From the NCBI RefSeq assembly GCF_022437945.1, contig NZ_CP092535.1:2232001-2296000 (forward strand): a stretch of DNA of 64,000 nt. The letters run 5' to 3'. The DNA is from Nocardioides sp. TF02-7 (GTDB taxonomy: Bacteria; Actinomycetota; Actinomycetes; Propionibacteriales; Nocardioidaceae). A program made the position numbers and the translations under genes. Positions 28,001 through 39,700 of this stretch are shown piece by piece (position 1 is the first letter of the stretch; each line of letters begins with the position of its first letter). The notes beneath the pieces were generated by a model. It was not told the origin of the DNA. It ran no database searches and saw only the letters and a list, made by a program, of their open reading frames with translations.

Positions 28001-29724
28001 CGAGGACGCCGGCGGCTACCGCCTCGCGGACGGCCAGCTCGAGATCGACGCCCAGCCCGGCGACCTGAGCGGCGCCACCACGACCGCCAAGAACGTCGTG
28101 CTGCAGCCGGCGCCCGCGGGCGGCCGCTGGATGGCCGAGACCACGGTCTCGATCGACGGCACCGACGACTACCTCCAGGGCGGCCTGGTGGTGTGGGGCG
28201 ACAACGCCCACTACGGCAAGGCGGTCGTGATGCGCACGCCGCAGGGCGAGTGGAAGGTCGAGCTGGCGAAGGTGACCGGCGGCAACCTCGCCTACGTCAA
28301 CTCGGCGGCGCTGCCGGCCGACGCCCAGAAGGACATCCGGCTGCGGATGTGGGCCGACGAGGGTCAGCTGCGTGGCGCGTACTCGCTCGACGACGGCGAG
28401 ACCTGGACCGAGGTCGGCCAGGGCTACGGCCTCAACGGCCTCTCGACCCCGCTGATCGGCGTCTCCGCCTACAACGGCGCCGGCACCGAGACCGCGCGGT
28501 TCGACGACTTCAGCGTCGCGGAGCCGCCCGAGCAGCCGGAGACCTGCGATCCGGAAGCGCCGGACCCGGGCTACGAGATGCTGTTCGACGGCACCCGGGC
28601 CAGCCTCGCGGACTGGGAGATGGCCGAGGGCGGCTCGTTCGCCCGCCAGGACGACTGCTCCATCAAGTCGGTGGGCGCGTTCGGCCTGCTCTGGCACACC
28701 GAGCCGATCGACCACGACTACTCGCTCAAGCTCGACTGGATGATGCCCGGTGACGACAACTCCGGTGTCTTCGTGGGCTTCCCCGACCCGCAGGGCTCCG
28801 CGTGGAGCGCCGTGGACCACGGGCACGAGATCCAGATCGACCCGAGCGACGACGCGGACAGCACCACCGGCGCGATCTACAACTTCCAGGCCGCCGACGC
28901 CGAGGCCCGCGACGCGGTGCTCCGGCCGGCGGGGGGAGTGGAACAGCTACGAGATCGTGGTCGAGGGCGACCGGATCCGCGTCTACCTCAATGGGACGCT
29001 GATCAACGACTACACCGACACCGACCCCAACCGGATGAACCTGCCCTCCCACGTGGGCCTGCAGACCCACGGTGACGGCGACGACGTGTTCTTCCGCAAC
29101 GTCCAGATCCGCAACCTCGAGGAGCCGCTGCCGGAGCCGGTCGAGCCGACCGTCTCCGTGCGCTCCAAGCCGGGTGCGCTGCGGATCGGCCAGAAGGGCA
29201 CGGTGACGGTGACGGTGCAGGCCGACGGGGCGGACCCGACGGGCGAGGTCATCCTCCGGTCCGGCGGCACCGTGCTCGGCACCGAGTCGCTCGCCGGCGG
29301 CCGCGCGACGTTCGCGGTCGGCCCGTTCCGGTCGGCCGGGGCGCGCACGCTGACGGCGTCGTACGCCGGCGACGACGAGGTGGCCGCGGGCCAGGCGACG
29401 TACCGGCTCCGCGTGCACCGGCCGGTGCTGCGGCTGAAGGGCAACCGGGCCGACGCCGACCGCTCGCGCAAGCGGGCCGCGGTGCGGGTCACCTGCCGCC
29501 CGGCAGGGATCCGCTGCCAGGGCACGGTCCAGCTCCGGGACGGCCGCAAGGTCCTCGGCACCGGCCGGGTCTCCGTCGCCGGTGGGCGCACGGCCACGGT
29601 GCGGGTCGCCCTCACGCCGAAGGCCCGCAAGGTCCTCCGCCAGCAGGCGCGCGACCGGGTGACCCTCGTCGTCCGGCTCGCCGGCGGCGGCACCACGAAG
29701 ACGGGAGTGGTGCTCACCCGGTAG
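25046..29724 (+). CDS. Large secreted multidomain protein: PA14, sorbosone dehydrogenase-like propeller, CBM-like repeats, DUF1080-like and Ig-like domains; two frameshifts
   Basis: About 1,560 residues, ATG at 25046 with GGAAGGAG upstream. A signal peptide (residues 1-36, cleavage near ATAAV) precedes a PA14 domain (~40-190, YEFRLISDDGSRLSIDGEVV). A glucose/sorbosone-dehydrogenase-like propeller follows (~225-560, GLRTPNGLTFGPEGDVFITDNQGG), then two carbohydrate-binding-like repeats (~690-950, both with GGANxQTEHAGxSGxxYVGG). A concanavalin-like domain, a DUF1080/3-keto-glucoside-hydrolase-like domain (YEMLFDGTRASLADWEM) and a C-terminal Ig-like domain complete it. It probably binds and modifies plant or microbial polysaccharide outside the cell. 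Extra G at about 27664 and 28933 break the frame. Confidence 0.8.
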
Positions 29725-29888
29725 GGACCGCGGATTGGCCCCACGACGCCGGGGCGATACCTTGGGGCCCACCCTGACCGTTGTGGTCCGGATCACGCTG
29801 CGCCACCCCTGCGGCCGTCGGACCACGCCGACCCCGACAACCGGACCTGCGGCAATCCCGCGTCCCCGGTGGCAAGGAGTGGTTTCCC

Positions 29889-31066
29889 ATGAGCGACCCC
29901 GGCGTCGTCCCCCCGTCCCCCGACTTCGGACCCGACCTGGCCGACGTGTTCGGCCCGGCGCACGCCGACGGCCGACCCGAGCTGGTGCAGCTGCTCACCC
30001 CGAGGGCGAGCGGGTGCACCACCCGGAGTTCGACTTCGAGCCCGACCCCGAGCAGCTGCGCGGGCTTCTTCCGCGACATGGTGCTCGTCCGCCGGCTCGA
30101 CGTGGAGGCCACCGCGCTCCAGCGGCACGGCGAGCTCGGCCTGTGGGCCCAGCTGCTCGGCCAGGGAGGCCGCGCAGATCGGCGCCGGGCGGGCGCTGGC
30201 GCCGCAGGACTTCGTGTTCCCGACCTACCGGGAGCACGGGGTGGCCTGGTGCCGCGGCGTCGACCCGGTGCGGCTGCTCGCGCTCTTCCGCGGCGTCGAC
30301 CAGGGCTCGTGGGACCCCTCCGAGCACAACTTCGGTCTCTACACGATCGTGATCGGCGCCCAGACGCTCCACGCCACCGGCTACGCGATGGGCGTGCAGC
30401 GCGACGGCCTCGTCGGCACCGGCGACCCCGCGCGGGACGCCGCCGTCGTCGCGCACTTCGGTGACGGCGCCTCCTCGCAGGGCGACGTCAACGAGGCGTT
30501 CGTGTTCGCGGCGTCCTACAACGCGCCGGTCGTGTTCTTCTGCCAGAACAACCAGTGGGCGATCTCCGAGCCGATCGAGCGGCAGAGCCGGATCCCGCTC
30601 TACCAGCGGGCGCTCGGGTTCGGCTTCCCCGGCGTCCGCGTCGACGGCAACGACGTCCTGGCGACGTACTCGGTGATGCGGGCCGCGCTCCAGCGCGCCC
30701 GGGAGGGACAGGGGCCCGACCTTCGTGGAGGCCTACACCTACCGGATGGGCGCCCACACCACGACCGACGACCCGACCCGCTACCGCCTCATCGAGGACG
30801 TCGAGCACTGGAAGCTCAAGGACCCGATCGCCCGGGTCGAGGCCTACCTGCGGCGCAACGGCCTCGCCAGCGACGAGTTCTTCGAGGGCGTCGCCGCCGA
30901 GGCCGACGGACTCGGGCTGCGGCTGCGGCGCGAGTGCCAGGCGCTGCCGGACCCGGAGCCGCTGGCGATGTTCGACCAGGTCTATGCCGAGCAGACCGAG
31001 GAGCTCGCGGCTCAGCGCGACGGCTACGCCGCCTACCTCGCCTCGTTCGAGGAGGTGCAGGCATGA
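29889..31066 (+). CDS. bkdA: Branched-chain 2-oxoacid (or pyruvate) dehydrogenase E1 alpha subunit, four frameshifts
   Basis: About 392 residues. It carries the ThDP-binding signature HFGDGASSQGDVNEAFVFAASYNAPVVFFCQNNQWAIS (GDG...NN), the E1-alpha phosphorylation-loop region YRMGAHTTTDDPTRYR, and the N-terminal RDMVLVRRLDVEATALQRHGELG. With E1 beta and E2 downstream it decarboxylates 2-oxoisovalerate and related branched acids, or pyruvate. The branched-chain call rests on similarity to actinobacterial Bkd proteins and on icmF nearby. Frame breaks: one missing C at about 30001, and extra G/C at about 30062, 30166 and 30716. The stop overlaps the start of the next gene (ATGA). AAGGAG precedes the ATG. 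Confidence 0.85.
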
Positions 31067-32040
31067 CCACGATGACCCTCGCGAAGGCGCTCAACGCCGG
31101 GCTCCGGCGGGCGATGGAGAGCGACCCCAAGGTCCTGGTGATGGGCGAGGACGTCGGCAAGCTCGGCGGCGTCTTCCGGATCACCGACGGCCTGCAGAAG
31201 GACTTCGGCGAGGACCGGGTGATCGACACCCCGCTCGCCGAGTCCGGCATCGTCGGCACCGCCGTCGGCCTGGCGATGCGCGGCTACCGGCCGGTGGTGG
31301 AGATCCAGTTCGACGGCTTCGTCTACCCCGCCTACGACCAGATCGTCTGCCAGGTCGCCAAGCTGCACTTCCGCAGCCAGGGCCGGGTCCCGATGCCGAT
31401 GGTGATCCGCATCCCCTACGGCGGCGGCATCGGCGCGGTGGAGCACCACAGCGAGTCCCCGGAGGCGCAGTTCGCCCACACGCCGGGGCTGAAGGTCGTC
31501 ACTTGCTCCAACCCCGTCGACGGCTACTGGATGATCCAGCAGGCCATCGCAAGCGACGACCCGGTCGTGTTCCTCGAGCCGAAGCGGCAGTACCACGCGG
31601 CCAAGGTCGACGTCGACGAGGCGGCGACGCCGTACCCGCTCTTCGCCTCGCGCACCGTGCGGCCCGGCGGCGACCTCACCCTCGTCGGCTACGGACCGAC
31701 CGTCGCCACCTGCCTCGACGCCGCGACCGTGGCGGCGGAGGAGGGGCGCTCGGTCGAGGTGATCGACCTGCGCACCCTCTCGCCGCTCGACATGGCGCCC
31801 GTCCACGAGTCCGTACGCCGCACCGGCCGGGCCGTGGTCGTGCACGAGGCGCACGCCAACCTGGGCATGGGTGCGGAGGTCGCCGCACGGGTCAGCGAGG
31901 AGTGCTTCTACTCCCTCGAGGCGCCGGTGCTGCGTGTGGGCGGCTTCGACACGCCGTACCCGCCCGCCCGGGTCGAGGAGTCGTTCCTGCCCGACCTCGA
32001 CCGCGTGCTCGACGCCGTCGACCGGTCGCTGGGCTACTGA
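31063..32040 (+). CDS. bkdB: Branched-chain 2-oxoacid dehydrogenase E1 beta subunit
   Basis: A complete 325-residue subunit without frame breaks. Markers are VLVMGEDVGKLGGVFRITDGL, DTPLAESGIVGTAVGLAMRG (the catalytic Glu region), IPYGGGIGAVEHHSESPEAQFAHTPGLKVV and the C-terminal transketolase domain VIDLRTLSPLD. It forms the alpha2-beta2 E1 with BkdA and hands the acyl group to the lipoyl arm of E2. Its ATG overlaps the bkdA stop by four bases, and bkdC follows nine bases after its stop with GAGGAG, so the three genes form one operon. Confidence 0.9.
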   Translation: MTTMTLAKALNAGLRRAMESDPKVLVMGEDVGKLGGVFRITDGLQKDFGEDRVIDTPLAESGIVGTAVGLAMRGYRPVVEIQFDGFVYPAYDQIVCQVAKLHFRSQGRVPMPMVIRIPYGGGIGAVEHHSESPEAQFAHTPGLKVVTCSNPVDGYWMIQQAIASDDPVVFLEPKRQYHAAKVDVDEAATPYPLFASRTVRPGGDLTLVGYGPTVATCLDAATVAAEEGRSVEVIDLRTLSPLDMAPVHESVRRTGRAVVVHEAHANLGMGAEVAARVSEECFYSLEAPVLRVGGFDTPYPPARVEESFLPDLDRVLDAVDRSLGY

Positions 32041-32049
32041 GGAGGAGCG

Positions 32050-33467
32050 ATGCCCGAGTACAAGCTGCCCGACGTCGGCGAGGGCCTCACCGAGGCCGAG
32101 ATCGTGTCGTGGAAGGTCGAGGTCGGCGACGAGGTCGCGGTCAACGACGTGATCGTCGAGATCGAGACCGCGAAGTCGATCGTCGAGCTGCCGTCGCCGT
32201 ACGCCGGCCCGGTCTCGGCGATCCTCGTTCCCGAGGGGGGAGACGGTGCCGGTCGGCACCCCGATCATCGCGATCGGCGCCGAGGCCCCGGCCACCGCGC
32301 CGGAGGCCGCGCCCGCCCCATCGCCGAGCGGCGCGCCGATCGACACCAACGTGCCGCCCGAGGGCAACGCGACCCTCGTCGGCTACGGGCCGAAGGAGGC
32401 GTCGCTGAAGCGACGTCCCCGCCGGTTCCCGACGCCCGAGACCGCGACCCGGGCGCAGGCGCAGGCCTCGTTCATCCCGGCCGCCGCGTCGCCGATGGTG
32501 GAGGCCGAGGCCGAGCCCGCGCCCGCGGCGGTCGCCGCGGCACCCGCGGGTGGGGCGACCGCGACGGCCGACGTGCGGGTGCTGGCGAAGCCGCCGGTGC
32601 GCAAGCTCGCGAAGGACCGCGGAATCGACCTGCGCGAGGTCACCCCCACCGGGCCCGGCGGGACGATCACCCGCGACGACGTCGAGCAGGCGGCGGCGGG
32701 CGGCGCGGCGCCGTCCGCGGGCCTGGGCATGGGTCCGGCCGTGCGGAACGGTGTCCCGGGCGCGGGCGAGCGGGAGACCCGCGAGCCGATCAAGGGCGTG
32801 CGCAAGATGATGGCGGCGGCGATGGTCGAGTCGGCGTACTCGGCGCCGCACGTCACCGAGTGGGTCACCGTCGACGCCACCCCCGACCGTCGAGCTGGTG
32901 GCGCGGCTGCGCGACCACCGGGAGTTCCGCGGGCTCAAGGTGTCGCCGCTGCTGGTGGTCGCCAAGGCGGTGCTGCTCGCCGCCCGGCGTACGCCGATGA
33001 TCAACTCGACGTGGGACGAGCAGGCCGGCGAGGTCGTGGTCAAGCACTACGTCAACCTCGGCATCGCGGCCGCCACGCCGCGCGGGCTCGTCGTGCCCAA
33101 CGTCAAGGACGCGCAGGCGATGACGCTGCCCGACCTCGCCCGCGAGCTCGACGCGGTGATCGCCACCGCCCGCGAGGGCCGCACCCAGCCGGCCGAGATG
33201 GCGGGCGGGACGTTCACCATCACCAACGTCGGCGTGTTCGGCATCGACGGCGGCACGCCGATCATCAACCCCGGCGAGTCCGCGATCCTGTGCATGGGCG
33301 CCATCCGGCCGCAGCCGTGGGTCGTCGACGACCAGGTCGTGCCGCGGCAGGTGATGACGCTCGGGCTGTCCTTCGACCACCGGCACATCGACGGCGCCAC
33401 CGGCTCGCAGTTCCTCGCCGACGTCGCCGGGATCGTGGCCGACCCCGGCACGGCGCTGCTGTTCTGA
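32050..33467 (+). CDS. bkdC: Branched-chain 2-oxoacid dehydrogenase E2 (dihydrolipoyl acyltransferase), two frameshifts
   Basis: About 471 residues. The lipoyl domain holds [17 protein letters not shown] with the lipoylated Lys near residue 42. An Ala/Pro/Glu linker with [17 protein letters not shown] follows, then the peripheral-subunit-binding domain [29 protein letters not shown] and the catalytic domain ending in [19 protein letters not shown] (HxxxD-G). It moves the acyl group from E1 to CoA. Extra G at about 32236 and extra C at about 32886 break the frame. No E3 (lipoamide dehydrogenase) gene is present in the window, so E3 must be encoded elsewhere. Confidence 0.88.
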
Positions 33468-33493
33468 GCGGCGAGGGGGCGCCCGGCGCGGGG

Positions 33494-34972
33494 TCAGTCC
33501 CGCGCCGGCGTCTCCCTCTCCGAGCAGCCAGGCGTCGAAGAACGCGCTGAGCTCCTCGCCGGTGAACTCCTCCACCCAGGCGAGGTACTCGCTGCGGTCG
33601 GCGGTGCCGTTCTCCTGCTCGGCCGGCCAGGCGCGCAGCATGGCGAGGAACTCCTCGTCGCCGATGCGCTCCCCGCAGCTCGTGCCACATCAGCGCCGGG
33701 CCGTAGTAGATGTTGCCGGCGCCGAACTTGTCCTCGTCGTAGCGGGCCGGCGGTCCGGCGTAGGCGCGCTCGCTGCTCTCCGTGGCGGCCCACTGGTCCA
33801 TCTTCTCCGCGACCGTGATGCCCTCGTCCTCGGCCTCCCACATGCCCTGGAGGTACATCGTCATGCCCTCGTTCATCCAGACGTCGCTCCAGTCCGCCGG
33901 GCTGACGGTGTCGCCGTACCAGTGGTGCGCGAGCTCGTGCACCACGACCGGCCGCGACGTCGTGTACTCGGTGTCGCCGAGGGTGACCATGGTCTGGGTC
34001 TCCATGCCGCTCTCGCCGTCGTAGACGAGGATCCCGGAACGTGTCGAACGGGTAGGGGCCGAGGTACTCCTCCAGCCAGTCGATCGCCTCGGCCGCGTAG
34101 CCGGTCTCGCCGAGGGCGTGGGGCTCGTCGGTCGGGCCCCAGATCGTCACGGGCACGCCGCTCGCCGACCGCGACCGGGTCGGCGTGTAGTCGCCGAACG
34201 CGACGGTGACCAGGTAGGACGACGCCGGCTCGGCGAGGTGCCACGTCGTCGTGCGCAGCCCGCCGGCCTCGGTCGTGTCGGTCAGCTCGCCGTTGGCGAT
34301 GCCGGTCCACGGCGCGGGGACGGTGAGGGTGAAGTCGTAGAGCGCCTTGTCGGCGGGCTGGTCGTTGACGGCGTACCAGGTGAACGCGCCGTAGGGCTCC
34401 TGCAGCGTCCACACCTCGTGGTCGGCCGTCACGTTCCAGCCGACGCCCTCCTCGAAGTCCGAGCGCATCGTGGGCGCCGGGTAGGGCTCGGGCGTGCCGC
34501 CGTAGGTGAGCTCGAGCCGGTAGCGCCGGTCGGCTCGCACCGGGTGGTGGACCACGAGGTCCTTGCCCGCGTGGTCGTGGTCGACCTCCGCGCCGTCGAC
34601 GGTGATCCGCTCGACCTCCAGGGCGTCGGCGAGGTCGAGCCGGACCTCCTCGGCGTCGGCGGTCGCCCGGAACGTCAGCCGCTCCTCGGCCTCGAGCCGG
34701 TCGGCCTCGGGGGTCCAGGCCAGGGCGAGGTCGTAGTGCAGCGCGTCGACGAGCGGGTCGCCGACCTCGGGGTAGACCGAGTCCTCCCGCGTCTCGCTCA
34801 CGGCGACGGCCAGGTCCTCGGGCACGCCGGCGCTGTCGGCCGGCGAGGCCGAGCCGCTCGGCGGGTCGCTGCGGACGCCGGCCCGATCGGCGTCCGCGCC
34901 GTCCGCGCCGCACGCGCCGAGGAGGGCCGACAGCAGGGCGGCGGAGAGGAGGAGAGGGGTACGCCGGAGCAC
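33494..34972 (-). CDS. M1-family zinc aminopeptidase lipoprotein, frameshifted
   Basis: About 490 residues from a GTG. A lipobox (LLSALLGAC) ends the signal peptide near residue 21, so the mature protein is anchored to the outer face of the membrane. The N-terminal beta domain includes YGAFTWYAVNDQPADKALYDFTLTVP. The metalloprotease core is VVHELAHHWYGDTVSPADWSDVWMNEGMTMY, the HExxH and downstream Glu of gluzincins. It should remove N-terminal residues from peptides outside the cell. Extra bases at about 34033 and 33672 break the frame, and the exact C-terminus (33494 in one frame) is uncertain. It is convergent with bkdC. Confidence 0.8.
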   Translation of the reverse strand: MLRRTPLLLSAALLSALLGACGADGADADRAGVRSDPPSGSASPADSAGVPEDLAVAVSETREDSVYPEVGDPLVDALHYDLALAWTPEADRLEAEERLTFRATADAEEVRLDLADALEVERITVDGAEVDHDHAGKDLVVHHPVRADRRYRLELTYGGTPEPYPAPTMRSDFEEGVGWNVTADHEVWTLQEPYGAFTWYAVNDQPADKALYDFTLTVPAPWTGIANGELTDTTEAGGLRTTTWHLAEPASSYLVTVAFGDYTPTRSRSASGVPVTIWGPTDEPHALGETGYAAEAIDWLEEYLGPYPFDTFRDPRLRRRERHGDPDHGHPRRHRVHDVAAGRGARARAPLVRRHRQPGGLERRLDERGHDDVPPGHVGGRGRGHHGRGEDGPVGRHGEQRARLRRTAGPLRRGQVRRRQHLLRPGADVARAAGSASATRSSSPCCAPGRPSRRTAPPTAASTSPGWRSSPARSSARSSTPGCSERETPARD

Positions 34973-35141
34973 GTCGCCATCATGCCCGGAGGCGTCGACA
35001 GACCGCGCGGGAGTATTTCTTTACCTTTTGTCAAGCCTCAGATTGTCGGATCTGGCTCCGGAGGGCTAGACCAGCCGATAGCATTCCGGCACTCGGCGCC
35101 GGCCGTCGGCCGGCGAACATGCTTCCTCCGAAGGAGACCCC

Positions 35142-36442
35142 ATGCGACGAATCGCGCTGCTGAGTGCCGTGGCGGCACTCACCTGCAGCACGTTGTTCCA
35201 AGCCGGTACGCCGGCCCAGGCGGCGCCCGCGCCCGCCGACGTGGCCGTGGTGAAGGCGGCCAAGAAGAAGGCCAAGCAGGTGGCCACCCCCTACGCCCTG
35301 CGGGCCGTGGGCCACGGCACCTACATCAACGGCGGCGACCTGCCCCTCACCAGCGGCGCCACGGGTCAGGCGCAGATCGCGTGCACCACGATCGCCGGTG
35401 TCACCCGGTCCAACCGGGTCGCCGGCGTCGACGTGCCGGGCCTCGGCCGCATCAACGGCGTCCGCACCCGCGTGTGGACGAAGAAGAAGAACCGCACGGT
35501 GTCGTCGTACGCCCAGCACGACATCGCCGACATCAAGCTGCTCGACGCGGGTGTCTTCTCGCTCTCCATCAGCGGGCTCCAGTCCCGCGTGCGGGTCTGG
35601 AAGAACCCCTCCGGCTACCACGCCAAGGCCGACACCAAGATCCTGTCGCTGAAGCTCACTGCCCCGGGCATCGACCCGATCGAGCTCTCCCTGCCGTCGC
35701 TCAACCAGCCCATCACCCTCCCGGGCGTGCTGCAGATCAACGCCGGTGAGGCCGTCACGGTCGAGAAGAAGCGGTCGGCGTTCGCCCGCGCCCAGGTCCT
35801 CCAGATCAAGGTCCTGGCGACCAACACCACGATCCGCGTCGGTCTCTCCCGCGCCCGGATCACCGACGGCATCGTCAACTCCGCGATGGGCGGCTTCGCC
35901 GCCGGCCTGCGGGCCCAGGTCCTCCCGCCGCTGGTGGGCGCGGGCCGCACCCCGGTCAAGTCGCTGCCCTGCCAGGGCACCGACGGCAAGGCGCTGCGCG
36001 ACTCCTCGTCGGCGTCAACGTGCCGGGCCTGCTCGAGGTCGGCGCCGCGAAGGTGTCGGTCTGGGGTCGCCAGGCCGGTCGCCGCGCCCGCGGCTGGACC
36101 GAGGCCGAGCTCGCCGACATCAACATCCTCGGCGGCACGATCGTGATCGAGGGCGTCAAGGCTCGCGCCAACGTCGCCCGCCGGCCCGGCAAGATCGTCC
36201 GCAACAACCGCGGGTCCGCGGCCCTGAAGATCACCGTCAACGGGACGGCGTACGACGTCCCGCTCGGTGGGCTGGAGATCCCCGGCGTCGTGAAGATCGA
36301 GGAAGGGGTCACCACCCGCACCAAGAGGGGCATCGAGGTGGTCGGCCTGCGGCTGTCGCTGCTCGACGGCTCGGCCGCGGTGATCGACCTCGGCATCGCC
36401 AAGGCCAACATCCGAGGCGTGCCGAAGCCGAAGAACATCTGA
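35142..36442 (+). CDS. Secreted choice-of-anchor P-type protein, one frameshift
   Basis: About 434 residues with a classical signal peptide (MRRIALLSAVAALTCSTLFQAGTPAQAA). The repeated beta-rich modules (ALRAVGHGTYINGGDLPLTSGATGQAQIACT ... and the later INILGGTIVIEGVKARANV) match the actinobacterial family named choice-of-anchor P. Members are exported and thought to be surface-associated; no enzyme activity is known. A missing C at about 36005 breaks the frame; the corrected join is LRDSLVGVNVPGLLEVGAAKV. A strong GGAGACC-type ribosome-binding site and an A/T-rich promoter region (35010-35060) precede it. A hairpin terminator follows. Confidence 0.7.
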
Positions 36443-36474
36443 GGTAGCAGCTCGCTGCACCAGATCCGCACAGC

Positions 36475-36506
36475 ACGAGGGCCGTCCCGTCCGGGGCGGC
36501 CCTCGT
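36475..36506 (+). terminator. Hairpin terminator after the choice-of-anchor gene
   Basis: ACGAGGGCCGTCCCG pairs with CGGGGCGGCCCTCGT (one wobble), giving a 14-15 bp stem with a tiny loop 33 bp after the stop. There is no clear U-tract, as is usual in actinobacteria. Confidence 0.7.
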
Positions 36507-36562
36507 CGCTGCCGGGGGCCGTCGGCGCGACGTCGCGGGTGGCGATCCTCACGCCCGGCGCC

Positions 36563-36580
36563 AAGTTACCTGCCGGTAGG
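36563..36580. promoter_or_regulatory. Dyad upstream of etfD, shared with fadE5
   Basis: AAGTTAC-N6-GTAGG with inner inverted repeat TACC-N4-GGTA. The same layout occurs upstream of fadE5 at 53825-53842 (TACT-N4-AGTA). It lies about 125 bp before the etfD ATG and contains TAGGAT, a possible -10. It probably binds one regulator of fatty-acid oxidation; the identity is unknown. Confidence 0.55.
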
Positions 36581-36705
36581 ATCGCCGCACGCCCGTTGGC
36601 GGGACGACCGGTAAGGCAGGCCTGAGCCCGGCCGGCGGTTGCCCGGCCAATAGGCTCTCGCCGTGCGCGCCCGGCGCGCACCCGACGACGAGGAGCCGAA
36701 GCCCG

Positions 36706-39700
36706 ATGTTCCAGACGTTCGCGATCGTGGTCTCACTGGCGCTGACCGCCGTCACGGTGGTGCTGGTCGCCCAGGCCGTGCGCTCGATGCTCGGGGTGCT
36801 CCGCCAGGGCCAGGCCGCGCCCGGCCGCTCCGACCAGCCCGGTCGCCGTACGCTCACCATGCTGAAGGGAGACGTTCGGCCACACCCGGATGCTCCAGTG
36901 GACCTGGGTCGGCGTCATGCACTGGTTCGTCTTCGCGGCGTTCCTCTTCCTCAGCACCGCCGTCGCCGCGGCGTACTTCCAGCTCTTCCGGCCCGACTTC
37001 GCCTGGCCGGTCATCGGCCACTGGTACCCCTACGAGTGGTTCAGCGAGATCATCGGTGCGCTCAGCACGATCGGCATCATCTGGCTGATCGTCTACCGGC
37101 AGCGCAACCACCCGCGGAACCTCGGACGCCGGTCGCGGTTCTTCGGCTCGAACTTCTGGCAGGCCTACTTCGTCGAGCTGCTCGCGCTGTTCGAGGGCTC
37201 GGCCATCCTGTTCGTCCGCGCCGCCGAGTGGAAGCTCGACGAGCACGCCGGCCGCGCCCACTACCCGCTGTCGTCGTGGATCGGCGACGCGATCTTCCCC
37301 GACGGCACCGGGGCGCTGGAGAACCTCATCTACGCGATCGCGCTGTTCAAGATCGTGCTCGCGATGGTCTGGCTGATCGTCGTCGCCCGCAACCTCACCA
37401 TGGGCATCGCGTGGCACCGGTTCACCGCGTGGTTCAACATCTGGTTCAAGCGCGAGGCCTCCGGGCGCACCGCCCTCGGGGCGATGAAGCCGCTCACCTC
37501 CGGCGGCAAGCCGGTCACGCTCGACGACATCGACGACCTCGACGAGGACGCGACCCTCGGCGCCGGGTCGATCGAGGACTTCTCGTGGAAGGGCATCCTC
37601 GACTTCACCACCTGCACCGAGTGCGGACGCTGCCAGTCGCAGTGCCCGGCGTGGAACACCGAGAAGCCGCTCTCACCCAAGCTGCTCGTGACCGCGCTGC
37701 GCGACCACGCCTACGCCTCGGCCGGCGTGCAGGGCGAGGACCCGGGCCGGCCGGCGCTCATCGGCAAGGCCGACGCCGACGGCACCGGCAACGAGGTCGA
37801 CGAGTGGTTCTACAACCCGCCCGGCGGCGACTTCGTCATCGACTCCGACGTGCTCTGGTCGTGCACGAGCTGCGGCGCCTGCGTCCAGCAGTGCCCGGTC
37901 GACATCGAGCACGTCGACCACATCATGGACATGCGGCGGTTCCAGGTGCTGGTGGAGGCGAACTTCCCGGCCGAGCTCAACCAGCTCTTCAAGGGCCTGG
38001 AGAACAAGGGCAACCCGTGGAACATGTCGCCCAGCGCACGGCTCGACTGGGCCAAGGGCCTCGACTTCGAGGTCAAGGTCGTCGGCGACACGATCGAGTC
38101 GCTCGACGAGGTCGACTGGCTGTTCTGGGTCGGCTGCGCCGGCGCCTACGAGGACCGGGCGAAGAAGACCACCCGCGCCGTCGCCGAGCTGCTCGACCGG
38201 GCCGGCGTCTCGTTCGGCGTGCTCGGCAACGGCGAGACCTGCAGCGGCGACCCCGCCCGCCGGGCCGGCAACGAGTTCGTGTTCCAGGGCCTGGCCCAGC
38301 AGAACGTCGAGGTGCTGACCGAGGCCAAGGCCAAGCAGGTCGTCACCACCTGTCCGCACTGCATGAACACGCTCAAGAACGAGTACAAGAGCATGGGCAT
38401 CGAGCTCGAGGTCGTGCACCACACGCAGCTCCTCAACCGGCTCGTGCGCGACGGCAAGCTCACCCCGGTGGCCGGCGGCGAGGGCGCGCACCAGCGCCGG
38501 ATCACCTACCACGACCCCTGCTACCTCGGCCGCCACAACCAGGTCTACTCCCCGCCGCGTGAGCTGCTGCAGATCATGCCGGGAGCGGAGTACGCCGAGA
38601 TGGAGCGGAACTCCGAGCGCTCCTTCTGCTGCGGCGCCGGCGGCGCCCGGATGTGGATGGAGGAGACGATCGGTGAGCGGATCAACCTCAACCGCACCAA
38701 CGAGGCAGTCGGCACCGGTGCCGACCAGATCGCGGTCGGTTGCCCGTTCTGCCGGGTGATGCTCTCCGACGGGCTCACCGCGGCGCAGGCCAACGGCAGC
38801 GCGCGCGAGGAGGTCGAGGTCCTCGACGTCGCCCAGATGCTGCTCGCCTCGGTCAAGGGCGAGGTCGCCACCAAGCTCAAGCCCGGCCAGAGCACGGCCG
38901 CTCCCGCTGCCCGCTCGGTCGAGACCAAGGCCGAGCCCTCCGCCGGCGACGTGACCGTCACCGAGGACACCGTCGTCGCCACCGAGGACGCCGGCCCGCT
39001 CGCCAAGGCCAGCGGCGGCACCTCCCTGTTCGACGATCCCGGCGCCGCGACCGAGGACGCTCCGGCTGCCGCGCCGGCCGCGCCGTCGTCCGCGCCGTCG
39101 TCTAGTGGTTCGCTGTTCGACGAGGGTGGCGGGTCGCTGTTCGACACCCCGGCCGAGGCGGCGGAGGAGCCGGCGAAGGACGAGCCGGCGAAGCAGGAGT
39201 CGGCGAAGCAGGAGTCGGCGAAGCAGGAGTCGGGCTCGCTCTTCGACGAGGGCGGCTCGTTGTTCGACACCCCGGCGCAGCCTGCTCCGGCGAAGAAGGA
39301 GACTCCGGCCGCGCCCGCGGCCGAGGCCGCACCGGCGGAGCCGGCTGCTGCCCCGGCCCCCGAGGTGCCGTCGGGCGGGTCGCTGTTCGACATCGCCGCC
39401 CCGGAGCCGACGGCGGCGGAGCCGAAGCAGGCCGAGCAGGCGAAGGAGCAGCCGGCTCCGGAGCCCGCGCCGAAGCCGGTCGAGGAGCAGGTCGTCGACG
39501 CGGAGGCCGAGGGCGGTGTCGCCGCCGCGGCTCCGCGGCCGAGCGAGGAGATCCCCTCGGGCGGGTCGCTGTTCGACATCCCCGCCCCGGAGCCGGCGGG
39601 CGCGACGTCCGCCCCGGCACCGGGCCCCACCCCCGAGGCGGAGGCGGTCGAGGCCGATGCCCGCGCCGAGGAGGCGGCCGCGGTGACCGCACCAGCCGAG

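Noticed and set aside
29889..31066. bkdA as a pseudogene because of four frame breaks
   Set aside because: All catalytic motifs are intact once single-base homopolymer errors are corrected, and the downstream operon is normal.
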